In this document: positions 55,210-64,000 of the stretch, piece by piece
How positions within the stretch are numbered: position 1 is the stretch's first letter
Layout of the letters: each line of letters begins with the position of its first letter
Source of the DNA: DATAWK01 sp036267255
Lineage (GTDB): Bacteria > Acidobacteriota > Terriglobia > Terriglobales > Acidobacteriaceae
Reading direction: 5' to 3'
DNA: 64,000 bases
Assembly (NCBI GenBank): GCA_036267255.1
Contig: DATAWK010000043.1
Location: forward strand, 496,001-560,000
Program-made: the position numbers and the translations under genes
Notes under the pieces: generated by a model
What the model was told of the DNA's origin: nothing
What the model saw: only the letters and a program-made list of their open reading frames with translations
Databases searched by the model: none

Positions 55210-56648
55210 ACCATCAGCCGACTCTGGTTGCCATCGATCTCGGCGCTGAGAGCTGCCGGGTCTCTCTGCTGCAATGGAAGAAAGACCAGCCATCTATCAT
55301 GGTTGTGCAGCGTATCCCCAATCAACCGCACGATAGCGGGGTGGCTGGGCTGCGCTGGGATTTCGAACATATCTGCATAGAAATTGAGGCTGGCCTCCGC
55401 GCCTGCGCTGCTCAGACGCGTGAACCCATCGCCAGCATTGGCGTAACCGGCTGGGCTGTGGACTATGTCCGTCTCGACGCTGCGGGAAAACCTCTGGCGC
55501 CGCCTTTTTGTTACCGGGATGAGAGAACCAATGCAGCGGCGCAAGCCGTGCATGCACGGATTCCAGCCGCCGACCTCTACGCGATAACTGGAACGCAGAT
55601 TCAGCCGCTCAACACGATCTATCAACTCTATGCAGACAAGACGAGCGGGATGCCAGCTTCGACTCCGTGGGTGAATTTGCCAGAGTACGTGCTTCACCGG
55701 CTGGGTGCGCCGTGCGTCGCCGAATACACCAACGCCACGCACACGGGGCTGATCGACATGGAGACAGGTACGTGGTCGGATTCGATTTTCTCAATTCTTG
55801 AGCTCGACCGTGCCGCCGCGCCGAAACTGGTGGACACTGGAACCATCCTTGGTCCGATGAGTGGTGAGATGCGCGAACTTCCTGGCTTTGCGAACACACA
55901 ACTGATCGCGCCAGCCTGTCATGACACTGCCTCGGCGGTCTCTGGCATGCCGGTCGACAGTTCTGGAACATGCGCCTACCTCAGCTCCGGCACATGGTCG
56001 TTGATGGGAACGCTGCTACCAAACTCTCTGAGAACTCCCGAGGCATTCTCTCGAGGATTTACGAACCTGGGAGCTGCAGGAGGCGGGGTGTTGTTCCATC
56101 GTGGCATCCCCGGCATGTGGCTTCTGCGGCAATGTATGAACCGCTGGGATGGGCAGCGAGCGTGGAGCCTTACAGAACTAATCGCTGCGGCACAAAATCT
56201 GCCTGCACCCAATGATCTGCTCGATTTGGATGATCCGTACTTTCGATTGCCGGGAGACATGACGGCGCGCATCAATCGGCAGCGAGTGGATCATGGGCTG
56301 CAAGCGCTCCCGGATGGACGCGAGGCCGCCCCCTGCTATGCCAATCTGATCTTTCACAGTCTTGCCGGCCGCTATGTGGCACTGCTCGACGATCTTGAAT
56401 ATCTCACGCGACGACGCCCTCAGCATATTTACATTGCCGGGGGCGGCAGCCGGAATGAGTATCTGAATGCATTGACAGAGGCCGCAACGGGAGTACCTGT
56501 CCATCGCTGCTCGGTTGAAAGTTCGACGATGGGCAACTTCGCCATCCAATGGGCGCGGCTGGAACATGCCTGCGGTCGCCTCTCACTATCGTCCATCACC
56601 GCCAAAGCTTCTGCGCTCGCTGCAGCCCAGATTCATTCAGTCTCATGA
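55206..56648 (+). CDS. rhaB: Rhamnulokinase (FGGY family)
   Basis: 480 residues from a GTG start overlapping the aldolase stop by 4 bases. Two actin-like domains: the phosphate loop AIDLGAESCRVSLLQW at the N-terminus and the C-terminal ATP-site segment YIAGGGSRNEYLNALT. The intermediate motif GVTGWAVDYVRLD is the FGGY signature region. Phosphorylates L-rhamnulose with ATP in the cytoplasm. Followed 16 bases later by rhaT. Confidence 0.94.
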   Translation: MNHQPTLVAIDLGAESCRVSLLQWKKDQPSIMVVQRIPNQPHDSGVAGLRWDFEHICIEIEAGLRACAAQTREPIASIGVTGWAVDYVRLDAAGKPLAPPFCYRDERTNAAAQAVHARIPAADLYAITGTQIQPLNTIYQLYADKTSGMPASTPWVNLPEYVLHRLGAPCVAEYTNATHTGLIDMETGTWSDSIFSILELDRAAAPKLVDTGTILGPMSGEMRELPGFANTQLIAPACHDTASAVSGMPVDSSGTCAYLSSGTWSLMGTLLPNSLRTPEAFSRGFTNLGAAGGGVLFHRGIPGMWLLRQCMNRWDGQRAWSLTELIAAAQNLPAPNDLLDLDDPYFRLPGDMTARINRQRVDHGLQALPDGREAAPCYANLIFHSLAGRYVALLDDLEYLTRRRPQHIYIAGGGSRNEYLNALTEAATGVPVHRCSVESSTMGNFAIQWARLEHACGRLSLSSITAKASALAAAQIHSVS

Positions 56649-56663
56649 GAAAAAGGAGTCCGA

Positions 56664-57695
56664 ATGCCTTCTATTCTTTCCGGGATCGGATGGCATATGG
56701 TCGGCGCGGCATCCGCCGCATCGTTCTATGCACCGATTGAGAAGGTGAAGAAGTGGTCCTGGGAAACTACGTGGGCCGTTGCCGGCATCTTCTCCTGGAT
56801 ATTGCTGCCCATCACGGTCAGCCTCTTTCTGCTTCCGCATTTTCATGCTTTCTACGCCGGCATCGGCGGCGGCGTTCTGATCAGAACGTTCCTTTTCGGC
56901 TGCATGTGGGGCATAGGCAATGTGAATTATGGCCTCACCATGCGATACCTCGGCATGTCGCTGGGCATTGGTGTTGCCATCGGCGTCACTCTCGTGGTTG
57001 GTACTCTGGCTCCTCTCATGATCCATGGCCAGATTCTGGATCTGTTTGCCAGCAGGAGTGGTCTGTTCACCGTGGCTGGCGTCTTTCTGGCGCTGATTGG
57101 CATCGCCATCGTCTCCTGGGCCGGGCACCTGAAGGAGCTGCATATCGGCATCGTCGCAAGCGACTTCAATGTCCGAAAAGGACTGATTCTTGCTGTGCTA
57201 TGCGGAATCTTCTCTTCGGGAATGTCCTTCGCTATCGCCGCCGCTCAGCCCATGCAGACGGCTGCACTGCATCTTGGAGTCCGGCCGTTATACGCAGCCC
57301 TGCCAAGCTATGTCATCATCATGGGCGGCGGAGCTCTCGTCAATTTTGGCTATTGCTTTACACGGCTCGCCTTTAGAAAAGATATTTCCCTGAAGCGTGA
57401 TCTCGCACAGCCCGGCCCCATACTCCTCGCCAATGGAAGCTTGGCTGCCTGCGGTGGCATCATGTGGTATTTGCAGTTTTTCTTCTATGCCTGGGGAGCG
57501 GCCAGTATCCCGGCGCATCTTTTCTTCGTGAACTGGATGCTTCATATGAGCGGATATGTCCTGTTTGGTGGGTTGGTCGGCCTTGCTCTGGGCGAATGGG
57601 CGGGTGCAGGCAGCCGATCCTTACGCCTGCTCTGGGCGGGAATGATCGTCATCATTGCCGCCGCGAATCTGGTCGGAATTGGGATGGCCTCCTAA
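56664..57695 (+). CDS. rhaT: L-rhamnose/proton symporter RhaT
   Basis: 343 residues, ten hydrophobic segments, which is the exact size of the enteric protein. Ribosome site AGGAG precedes the ATG. Family residues are seen in WSWETTWAVAGIFSWILLP and LRTFLFGCMWGIGN-type segments near the N-terminus. Imports L-rhamnose with protons across the inner membrane. Last gene of the rhamnose cluster; no mutarotase gene is seen. Confidence 0.93.
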   Translation: MPSILSGIGWHMVGAASAASFYAPIEKVKKWSWETTWAVAGIFSWILLPITVSLFLLPHFHAFYAGIGGGVLIRTFLFGCMWGIGNVNYGLTMRYLGMSLGIGVAIGVTLVVGTLAPLMIHGQILDLFASRSGLFTVAGVFLALIGIAIVSWAGHLKELHIGIVASDFNVRKGLILAVLCGIFSSGMSFAIAAAQPMQTAALHLGVRPLYAALPSYVIIMGGGALVNFGYCFTRLAFRKDISLKRDLAQPGPILLANGSLAACGGIMWYLQFFFYAWGAASIPAHLFFVNWMLHMSGYVLFGGLVGLALGEWAGAGSRSLRLLWAGMIVIIAAANLVGIGMAS

Positions 57696-58043
57696 GACTG
57701 GCGCGGCCACGATGGTGGCGCCGCTGAGGTCTGGCCACTTCGCCGAAACAACTTACTTATTCGAGAAGGGGTGTCGGTGGCCCGAAGATCCAGAGGATGC
57801 TGAAGGGTGCTAAAGAATGTTCGAGGGTCTTTCGACGACTTCTGCTCCGACACTGCTGAGGTCATGCGCAAGGGCTAGAGTATTGCCGAGCAGACTCACA
57901 GATCACTTCCCATAAGCCGACTTGTGAGGACTGGTTTCGAATAAAAAGAGCGTTTGGATTGCCCACTGCTCTGCTGTAAGCCCACCCAATGCCATCTGGC
58001 CAAACGTCCATGCCAGTTCTCCTCATTAGGAGAAGCGCTGTTC
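57696..58043. other. Intergenic region between convergent rhaT and lysR genes
   Basis: No gene, strong hairpin or repeat that I could support. A minus-strand frame at 57896-58186 overlaps the LysR gene and is rejected. Confidence 0.5.
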
Positions 58044-58958
58044 TTATACGCGACTGGAATTCGACTGTAGCTTTCCGCGCTTTTTTCTGGCGAGTTCAAG
58101 AAAGGATCGAACGACCGGTGTTTCGTGCTGTGGAGACCAGGCAAGGACCATATCGATAAATGCTGTGCGATCCGCGAGGGGTACAAAGACTAGTTCCTGC
58201 CCGCTCAGAGCCCGCGCGCCCTGAGGTAGGATTGCCACACCTTCGCCAGCTTCGACAAGAGCCACAATACCGGGCGAGACAGTCGCCGTAGCGCTGATTC
58301 TCGGCGAGTATCCGGCCTCCGCACAAAGGGCAATAACTTTGTCGAAGACAGCTGGGGAGTATTTCCTGTCGTTGAGGATAAAGCGTTCTTCGGCCAGCTC
58401 GCGGATGAATATTCTGTGCCTCTTTGCTAACCGGTGGTTTTTGAGCAAGACTGCGCAGAGCCGCTCGGTTTGAAAGTGCTCCGAGCGCAGAAAAACAGCA
58501 TCAGCGGGTTGGACTGGGCGAGTAAAGCCAATATCGATGACGCCTGTTTGCAGCGCCTGATGCTGCATGGCGGGCGCCAGCTCCACCAAGGACACTTGGA
58601 CGCCCTCAAAGCGGCGCCTGAATTCTTTAATCAACACGGGAAAAAACGTGCCCGTACCGCCCACAAAGAAGCCGATGGTTAGAGTGCCGATCTCACCGCG
58701 AAGAGATTTTCTTACATTCGCGACCGCCTTGTCGGCCGTTGCAAGAATGGCCCGCGCATCCTCCAGAAAATGCTCGCCATGGTCTGTCAGTCGAATGCGC
58801 CGGTTCTTCCGATTGAACAGCTGTACGCCTAATTCGGACTCCAGATCGCGAATCTGTTCGCTGATCGCAGACTGGGACACGTGAAGAAGGCGTGCTGTAC
58901 GAGCAAATCCTCCGTGTTCCGCAACCGCGGTGAAGTAGCGCAGGTGTCTAAGTTCCAC
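58044..58958 (-). CDS. LysR-type transcriptional regulator of the RND operon
   Basis: 304 residues from a GTG start. The N-terminal helix-turn-helix is MELRHLRYFTAVAEHGGFAR then QSAISEQIRDLESELGVQLF. The sensor domain covers residues about 90-295. TACAAT at 58965-58970 on the minus strand is only 6 bases before the GTG, so translation may be leaderless. Divergent from the efflux genes, as expected for the regulator of this pump; the box at 58984-58998 lies just upstream of the -10 element. Confidence 0.92.
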   Translation of the reverse strand: MELRHLRYFTAVAEHGGFARTARLLHVSQSAISEQIRDLESELGVQLFNRKNRRIRLTDHGEHFLEDARAILATADKAVANVRKSLRGEIGTLTIGFFVGGTGTFFPVLIKEFRRRFEGVQVSLVELAPAMQHQALQTGVIDIGFTRPVQPADAVFLRSEHFQTERLCAVLLKNHRLAKRHRIFIRELAEERFILNDRKYSPAVFDKVIALCAEAGYSPRISATATVSPGIVALVEAGEGVAILPQGARALSGQELVFVPLADRTAFIDMVLAWSPQHETPVVRSFLELARKKRGKLQSNSSRV

Positions 58959-58964
58959 GCTGTC

Positions 58965-58970
58965 ATTGTA
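58965..58970 (-). promoter_or_regulatory. Predicted -10 element (TACAAT) of the lysR gene
   Basis: The reverse-strand hexamer TACAAT ends 6 bases before the GTG start, placing the transcript start at or near the start codon. No good -35 hexamer is present, consistent with regulator-dependent expression. Confidence 0.4.
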
Positions 58971-58983
58971 TCTGACTCGACCT

Positions 58984-58998
58984 ATCGTTTTTTCCGAT
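58984..58998. promoter_or_regulatory. LysR-type box ATC-N9-GAT
   Basis: ATCG-N7-CGAT, a perfect inverted repeat that satisfies the ATC-N9-GAT form of LysR binding sites. It lies between the lysR start and the efflux operon, overlapping the -35 region of lysR and 113 bases before the permease start. Confidence 0.5.
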
Positions 58999-59110
58999 TG
59001 GTGTGAACGGAATAAAGTGCGAATCTATTACACCCCCATAAGAGTCCATTTAGAACAGGCGGTTTTCCCGGTGGTTGTTCCTGAGGTCATCGGCGGGAGG
59101 CTTTCTCACC

Positions 59111-62100
59111 TTGTGGATTGTTAAATTAGCACTAGATCGCCCATATACCTTCATCATCCTGGCTCTGCTCATCCTGATTATGAGCCCGGTGGCGATCCTG
59201 CGTACGCCGACCGACATCTTCCCGACAATTAACATTCCTGTGGTGGCCGTGGCGTGGCAGTACACGGGTCTCGATCCTGTTCAGATGGAAGGGCGGCTTA
59301 CAACACCATACGAGAAAGCGCTCACCACGCTGGTGGACAACATTCAGCATATCGAGTCAGCCACATACGACGGCGTGGCAGTGGTTAAGATTTTTTTGCA
59401 GCCGGGCGCGAGCCTCGATACAGCAAATGCCCAGGTCACGGCGGTCTCGCAGTTCATGTTGCGGCAGCTTCCGCCCGGAACGCTCCCTCCGGAGATCATT
59501 AACTTCAGCGCTTCGAGTGTGCCGATTCTCCAATTAGGCGTCTCGGGCAACGGGCTGGATGAGCAGCAGCTTGCCGACCTCAGCCAGAACGCCGTGCGTC
59601 CTCCTCTGGTGACGGTGCCGGGTGCAGTTCTTCCGCTGCCGTATGGCGGCAAGCAGCCGCAGATCACAATCAGCATGGACGAGGCGAAGATGCAGTCGAA
59701 GGGCATTTCGCCGGGCGACATTCTGAACGCGATGAATGCGCAAAATGTGGTGATGCCGTCGGGAACGGCGAAGATTGGGACGGAGGAGTACGACGTCCGG
59801 TCAAATGCAGCACCCCGGACCATGGAAGCACTCAACATGATGCCGGTCAAGGATGTGAACGGCACGATTGTCTATCTTCGCGATGTGGCGACGGTGAGCA
59901 ATGGCGCAGCGTTTCAGACCAACATTGTGCGGCAGGATGGCCGCCGCGGCGTGCTGATCAGCGTGCTTAAAGCCGGAAATGCGTCGACGTTGAGCGTAGT
60001 GAAGGGCATCCGTAATCTGTTGCCGCGCGTCGAGCAGACGGTTCCGCCGAACCTTAAGATTACGCCGCTCAGCGATCAGAGCGTATTTGTGCGTGCAGCA
60101 GTTTCCGGCGTAATTCGCGAAGCGGTGATTGCTGCAGCGCTCACGGCACTGATGATTCTGCTCTTTCTGGGAAGCTGGCGCTCGACCTTAATTATTGCTA
60201 TCTCGATCCCGCTGTCGATCCTTACATCGGTGATTGTTCTGGGATTGATCGGGGAAACGATCAACACCATGACGCTCGGCGGCCTTGCGCTGGCTGTCGG
60301 CATTCTGGTGGACGATGCGACCGTCACAATTGAAAATATCGAACGCTTCCTCGAGAGCGGCTACGAGATGCGTGAAGCGATTCTAGATGGCGCAGCGCAG
60401 ATCGCGGTGCCAGCACTGGTGTCTACACTTTGTATCTGCATCGTTTTTCTCCCGATGTTTTTTCTGAACGGCGTATCCCGCTACCTGTTCGTGCCGCTGG
60501 CGGAGGCTGTCATGTTCGCCATGGTTGCCTCCTATATTCTTTCCCGCACGCTTGTACCGACGCTTGCCATGTATCTGCTTCGCGTAAAGGAGCATGGGCC
60601 AGCACGGAATCCCTTTGTGAGGTTCCAGCGCGGCTTTGAGAGCCTGTTCGAGCGTGTGCGCAGCTACTACCAGTTTTTGCTTACGCGTATTGTTTTTTCG
60701 CGCAAATATTTCGTACCGGGTTTTCTGCTGGTTTGCCTAAGCGCATTTCTGCTGATTCCGTTCCTCGGACAGGATTTCTTTCCCAGCTCCGATTCGGGCG
60801 AATTCATTCTGCACATCCGTGGCCGGACGGGCATGCGGATTGAAGAGACCGCGCGGCTGGCTGATCTGGTTGAGGCGTCGATCCGGGGAACAATTCCTGC
60901 GGGGGAGATCAACAATATCCTCGACAACCTCGGCCTTCCCTACAGCCCGATGAATACCATGCACAGCACGTCCGGCATTATTGGCGCCGAGGGCGGCGAC
61001 ATCATGGTTACGCTGAATGAGAAGCATCATCCAACAGCAGACTATGTTCGCGAGCTGCGGCAGAAACTTCCGCGCGAGTTTCCCGGGACACTGTTTTATT
61101 TTTTACCGGCCGATATCACAACGCAGATTTTGAACTTCGGACTGCCCGCGCCTATCGACATTCAACTGCAGAGCAACGATCTTACGGCCAGTACCAAAGA
61201 GGCAACTGCGCTGCTGCGGCAACTGCGCCAGGTTCCCGGCCTGACGGATCTTCGCATTCAACAACCGATGAATTATCCCACGCTTGATGTGGACATGGAC
61301 CGCACGAAAGCGGAACAGGGCGGATATACAGCCCGCGACGTAGCCCAGAGCATGCTGAACAGTTTGAGCGGCAGCTTCCAGATTACGCCGATGTTCTTTT
61401 TGAACTACAAGAACGGCGTTGCATACGACCTGGTTGCGCAAACGCCGCAATACGGCATGGACACGTTACAGGATATTCAAAATATCCCGATTAATTCATC
61501 CAGCCCCTCCAGCACTCCTCAACGCGCAACACCGGAGGTACTGGGAGACCTGACGTCAATCCACCGGAGCGAGGAGCCGGCGGTAATCTCGCACTACAAC
61601 ATACGCCGCGTGGTTGATATATACGGTGCGGTACAGGACCGCGATCTCGGCTCGGTGGCAAAGGACGTGGAAGCGATTGTTCATCAGCAGCAAAAGAACC
61701 TGCCGCGCGGCATGTTTATCTCCATGCGTGGCCAGGTGCAGACGATGCGCAGCTCGTATGCTTCGCTGCTCGGGGGACTGGTGTTTGCCATTCTGCTGAT
61801 CTACATGCTCATCGTGGTGAATTTTCAGTCGTGGCTGGACCCGTTCATCATCATCACGGCACTCCCCGCTGCTCTGGCCGGCATTGTTGTCTTTCTTTTC
61901 CTTACGCACACCACATTGAGTGTGCCCGCGCTGATGGGCGCCATTATGTGCATGGGTGTGGCGACGGCGAACAGTATTCTTGTCGTTTCCTTTGCAAAGA
62001 TGCGGCTTGCCGAGCACGGCGACGCAATTCTTGCGGCGATTGAGGCTGGGGCCACGCGCTTCCGCCCGGTCTGCATGACCGCCCTCGCCATGATTATTGG

Positions 62101-62302
62101 CATGGTGCCGATGGCGCTGGGGCTCGGCGACGGCGGTGAGCAAAACGCTCCCCTGGGGCGCGCCGTGATTGGAGGCTTGATGTGCGCGACAGTGGCGACT
62201 CTGATCTTTGTACCGGCGGTCTTTGGGATGCTTCATGGCTTGAGGAAAGACCAATCAGACACTGCGCTGCCGGCGCACGACAATGAGCTGCAACACTCGT
62301 AG
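59111..62302 (+). CDS. RND efflux permease (HAE1/AcrB-like)
   Basis: 1063 residues from a TTG start with GGGAGG 10 bases upstream, giving the family N-terminus WIVKLALDRPYTF. Twelve membrane segments with two large periplasmic loops. The proton-relay aspartate pair is seen in AVGILVDDATVTIEN. The C-terminal half contains the motif GVATANSILVV. It is a proton-driven exporter of drugs or other hydrophobic molecules; the substrate is unknown. The gene order permease-adaptor-outer-membrane protein differs from the common adaptor-permease order. Confidence 0.94.
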   Translation: MWIVKLALDRPYTFIILALLILIMSPVAILRTPTDIFPTINIPVVAVAWQYTGLDPVQMEGRLTTPYEKALTTLVDNIQHIESATYDGVAVVKIFLQPGASLDTANAQVTAVSQFMLRQLPPGTLPPEIINFSASSVPILQLGVSGNGLDEQQLADLSQNAVRPPLVTVPGAVLPLPYGGKQPQITISMDEAKMQSKGISPGDILNAMNAQNVVMPSGTAKIGTEEYDVRSNAAPRTMEALNMMPVKDVNGTIVYLRDVATVSNGAAFQTNIVRQDGRRGVLISVLKAGNASTLSVVKGIRNLLPRVEQTVPPNLKITPLSDQSVFVRAAVSGVIREAVIAAALTALMILLFLGSWRSTLIIAISIPLSILTSVIVLGLIGETINTMTLGGLALAVGILVDDATVTIENIERFLESGYEMREAILDGAAQIAVPALVSTLCICIVFLPMFFLNGVSRYLFVPLAEAVMFAMVASYILSRTLVPTLAMYLLRVKEHGPARNPFVRFQRGFESLFERVRSYYQFLLTRIVFSRKYFVPGFLLVCLSAFLLIPFLGQDFFPSSDSGEFILHIRGRTGMRIEETARLADLVEASIRGTIPAGEINNILDNLGLPYSPMNTMHSTSGIIGAEGGDIMVTLNEKHHPTADYVRELRQKLPREFPGTLFYFLPADITTQILNFGLPAPIDIQLQSNDLTASTKEATALLRQLRQVPGLTDLRIQQPMNYPTLDVDMDRTKAEQGGYTARDVAQSMLNSLSGSFQITPMFFLNYKNGVAYDLVAQTPQYGMDTLQDIQNIPINSSSPSSTPQRATPEVLGDLTSIHRSEEPAVISHYNIRRVVDIYGAVQDRDLGSVAKDVEAIVHQQQKNLPRGMFISMRGQVQTMRSSYASLLGGLVFAILLIYMLIVVNFQSWLDPFIIITALPAALAGIVVFLFLTHTTLSVPALMGAIMCMGVATANSILVVSFAKMRLAEHGDAILAAIEAGATRFRPVCMTALAMIIGMVPMALGLGDGGEQNAPLGRAVIGGLMCATVATLIFVPAVFGMLHGLRKDQSDTALPAHDNELQHS

Positions 62303-62327
62303 CAATTTGAAGGGCTCTTGGAGACGA

Positions 62328-63620
62328 ATGACGGAAACCAGAACTGGAGTGAAGACAATGCCACACGATGAACCGCATGACGAAGGGGTAAGAGACGCGC
62401 GGGAGAGCGAAATGCCAACTGAAGATCGCATGCCCGGTCACGAATCCCAGTCCAGTGCTCCCATTGTGCTGGACACAAACGGGAAGATTGGCCGCGGACC
62501 AATCATTGGCGGCATTCTTGTCGCGCTTGTGCTGGTTGTGTTTATATTGGTCGGCATCCGTTCGCGCGTGCATGCCGAAGAGAAGCTTTCTTCGACTACA
62601 AAACAGGAATCCATTCTGAGCGTAGCGGTGACCACTCCAGGCCAAAGAACGCAGCCACTTGAGATTACGCTGCCCGCGAATACGCAGGCCTATATTGATA
62701 CGCCGATCTATGCCCGCACCAGCGGTTACCTGCTGCACTGGTATGCGGATATTGGTACTCATGTCCAAAAGGGACAGGTGCTCGCCGACATTCAAACACC
62801 AGAACTGGACCAGCAGGTCGATCAGGCACAGTCAGACCTTGCCACCGCGCAGGCGAACTTTGAGATTGCGCAGATAACGGCCGAGCGCTGGGAAAAGCTG
62901 CTTGCGAAAAACGCTGTCTCCCGGCAGGAGGCGGATCAGGCGACGAGTGACCTGAGCGCACGCAGGTCGTCGCTATCTGCAGCACAAGCCAACCTGCGCC
63001 GTCTGCAGCAACTGCAAAGCTACGAGAAAGTCTATGCGCCGTTTGACGGCGTGATTACGGCACGCAACGTGGATATCGGTTCGCTGATACAGGCTGGCGA
63101 CAGCAATTCGCCGCAGGCACAGCTCTTTCACATGGCCGCGACGAATAAGCTGCGTCTGTTTGTTCCGGTTCCAGAGGTTTATGCCAACGATGCACGCAAT
63201 GGAAATCGCGTGGATGTTACGTCGGATGCTGATCCAAATGAAAAGTTTTATGGAACCATCGTCCGCAATTCTGATTCGATTGATCTTTCCACCCGTACAT
63301 TAAATGTGGAAGTCGATGTCAATAATGAGAACCATAAGCTGCTGCCCGGCCAGTACGCCTTTGTTCACCTATTGATTCCGCCATCGAGCTCATCTCTGAC
63401 GCTTCCCTCGAATACATTGTTGTTCCGCGCAGAGGGGTTGCGTGTGGGAGTTGTGAAAAATGGCCGCGTGCAACTGGTCCCAGTGCAGATTGGCCACGAC
63501 TACGGCGCCAAGGTGGAGATCATTGCCGGACTTTCACCCCACGATCAGATTATTCTCAACCCCTCTGACTCGCTTACCCAGGGAGAGCGCGTGCAAGTTA
63601 TGAAGGGAGACGGAGAATGA
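62328..63620 (+). CDS. RND efflux periplasmic adaptor subunit
   Basis: 430 residues from the ATG at 62328, where GGAG is 7 bases upstream; the frame is open to 62283 and another ATG occurs at 62358. A cytoplasmic N-terminus of about 50 residues precedes one membrane segment (IIGGILVALVLVVFILVGI). Then come the lipoyl-like domain, the alpha-hairpin (heptad-rich helices around ARRSSLSAAQANLRRLQQL) and the beta-barrel domain. It links the permease to the outer-membrane channel. It starts 26 bases after the permease stop and overlaps the next gene by 4 bases. Confidence 0.92.
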   Translation: MTETRTGVKTMPHDEPHDEGVRDARESEMPTEDRMPGHESQSSAPIVLDTNGKIGRGPIIGGILVALVLVVFILVGIRSRVHAEEKLSSTTKQESILSVAVTTPGQRTQPLEITLPANTQAYIDTPIYARTSGYLLHWYADIGTHVQKGQVLADIQTPELDQQVDQAQSDLATAQANFEIAQITAERWEKLLAKNAVSRQEADQATSDLSARRSSLSAAQANLRRLQQLQSYEKVYAPFDGVITARNVDIGSLIQAGDSNSPQAQLFHMAATNKLRLFVPVPEVYANDARNGNRVDVTSDADPNEKFYGTIVRNSDSIDLSTRTLNVEVDVNNENHKLLPGQYAFVHLLIPPSSSSLTLPSNTLLFRAEGLRVGVVKNGRVQLVPVQIGHDYGAKVEIIAGLSPHDQIILNPSDSLTQGERVQVMKGDGE

Positions 63621-64000
63621 GGAGGGCCTCGTTCCTGGCGATTACGCTGGGGCTGCTGCTGCTGGCCGGATGCATGGTCGGGCCCAACTATAAGAGGCCC
63701 GCAGCCATCGCCGCACCAGCCTTCAAGGAAGCGCCGCCGCCATCTTCAACGGCAAGCGATGGATGGGCTCCGGGCCAGCCTCAGGACTCCAGACTGAAGG
63801 GTGACTGGTGGACGATGTTCGGCGATCCCCAGTTAAATACACTTGAGGTCCAGGTGGACACTGCCAACCAAACGCTCAAGTCGGCAGATGCGAATTTTCG
63901 CGCCGCCCGCGCCCAGATCGGCTATGCGCGCTCGCATGAGGCACCCACGATTGGGGTCGGGCCGAGCATCGGCAGTGTACGCGACTCGGCCAATCAGCCG
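63617..64000 (+). CDS. NodT-family outer-membrane efflux lipoprotein, partial
   Basis: The ATG overlaps the adaptor stop (ATGA). Signal peptide MRRASFLAITLGLLLLAGC with a clear lipobox, followed by the diagnostic MVGPNYKRP and WWTMFGDPQLNTL. These are typical of the outer-membrane component of RND pumps (NodT/OprM family). The C-terminus lies beyond the window. Confidence 0.92.
   Translation, partial: MRRASFLAITLGLLLLAGCMVGPNYKRPAAIAAPAFKEAPPPSSTASDGWAPGQPQDSRLKGDWWTMFGDPQLNTLEVQVDTANQTLKSADANFRAARAQIGYARSHEAPTIGVGPSIGSVRDSANQP

Noticed and set aside
57896..58186. 96-codon minus-strand frame overlapping the 3' end of the LysR gene
   Set aside because: It is in a different frame from LysR and has low-complexity composition; no ribosome site.
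1..64000. Mobile elements, prophage, rRNA, tRNA or CRISPR arrays
   Set aside because: No transposase, integrase or phage structural gene, no direct-repeat array and no RNA gene was recognised. Absence by eye is not proof for short tRNA genes, so a tRNAscan run would be decisive.

Overview
The window is a stretch of bacterial chromosome with about 48 protein-coding genes and no rRNA, tRNA, CRISPR array, insertion sequence or phage gene that I could find. The gene content points to a Gram-negative acidobacterium of the Terriglobia/Acidobacteriaceae type: Kdo phosphate phosphatase, TolC and NodT outer-membrane channels, RND pump, M13 peptidase, BlaI/M56 pair, zinc-finger anti-sigma factors and CHAT proteins. 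This placement is by recollection of family distributions, not by a database search. Weak start codons (TTG, GTG) are frequent, and several starts below were moved downstream of the longest reading frame to match a Shine-Dalgarno site or the usual family N-terminus.

Left end (1-7600, mostly minus strand). A five-gene block runs leftward: ECF-like sigma factor, membrane anti-sigma factor with a zinc-finger N-terminus, a 279-residue unknown protein, a lipoprotein-like TPR-CHAT cysteine protease, and a large cysteine-containing protein cut by the window edge. I consider this the most interesting system in the window: a CHAT protease encoded with a sigma/anti-sigma switch and two uncharacterised partner proteins. 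Two small unknown genes precede it.

7900-24800. Housekeeping and envelope genes: VOC protein, KdsC phosphatase, a secreted chagasin-NlpE fusion, a beta-lactamase-fold serine hydrolase, an M13 peptidase, the haem operon hemE-hemH-hemG with 4-base overlaps, an OPT transporter, ComF, an HNH nuclease, a polytopic glycosyltransferase-like protein and a TolC-family channel.

24800-43300. Three MFS transporters, PEP carboxylase, an ABC-F ATPase, inorganic pyrophosphatase, an unknown polytopic protein, a PP-loop ATPase, a secreted GH13 enzyme, a DinB protein, a LOG-family hydrolase, TypA/BipA, and two small membrane proteins.

43700-49300. A divergent LysR/NmrA-type pair, then a BlaI repressor, an M56 sensor peptidase and a DegP/HtrA protease. 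A perfect palindrome (AACTAAT, two bases, ATTAGTT) lies upstream of blaI and again just inside the degP reading frame, which ties the protease to the BlaI/M56 switch.

49400-57700. An L-rhamnose catabolic cluster: isomerase, a hybrid IclR-HTH/sugar-binding regulator, fused rhamnulose-1-phosphate aldolase/lactaldehyde dehydrogenase, rhamnulokinase and RhaT symporter. Together they take up rhamnose and convert it to dihydroxyacetone phosphate and lactate.

58000-64000. A LysR regulator divergent from a tripartite RND efflux operon (permease, adaptor, outer-membrane lipoprotein, the last cut by the window edge), with an ATC-N9-GAT LysR-type box between them.
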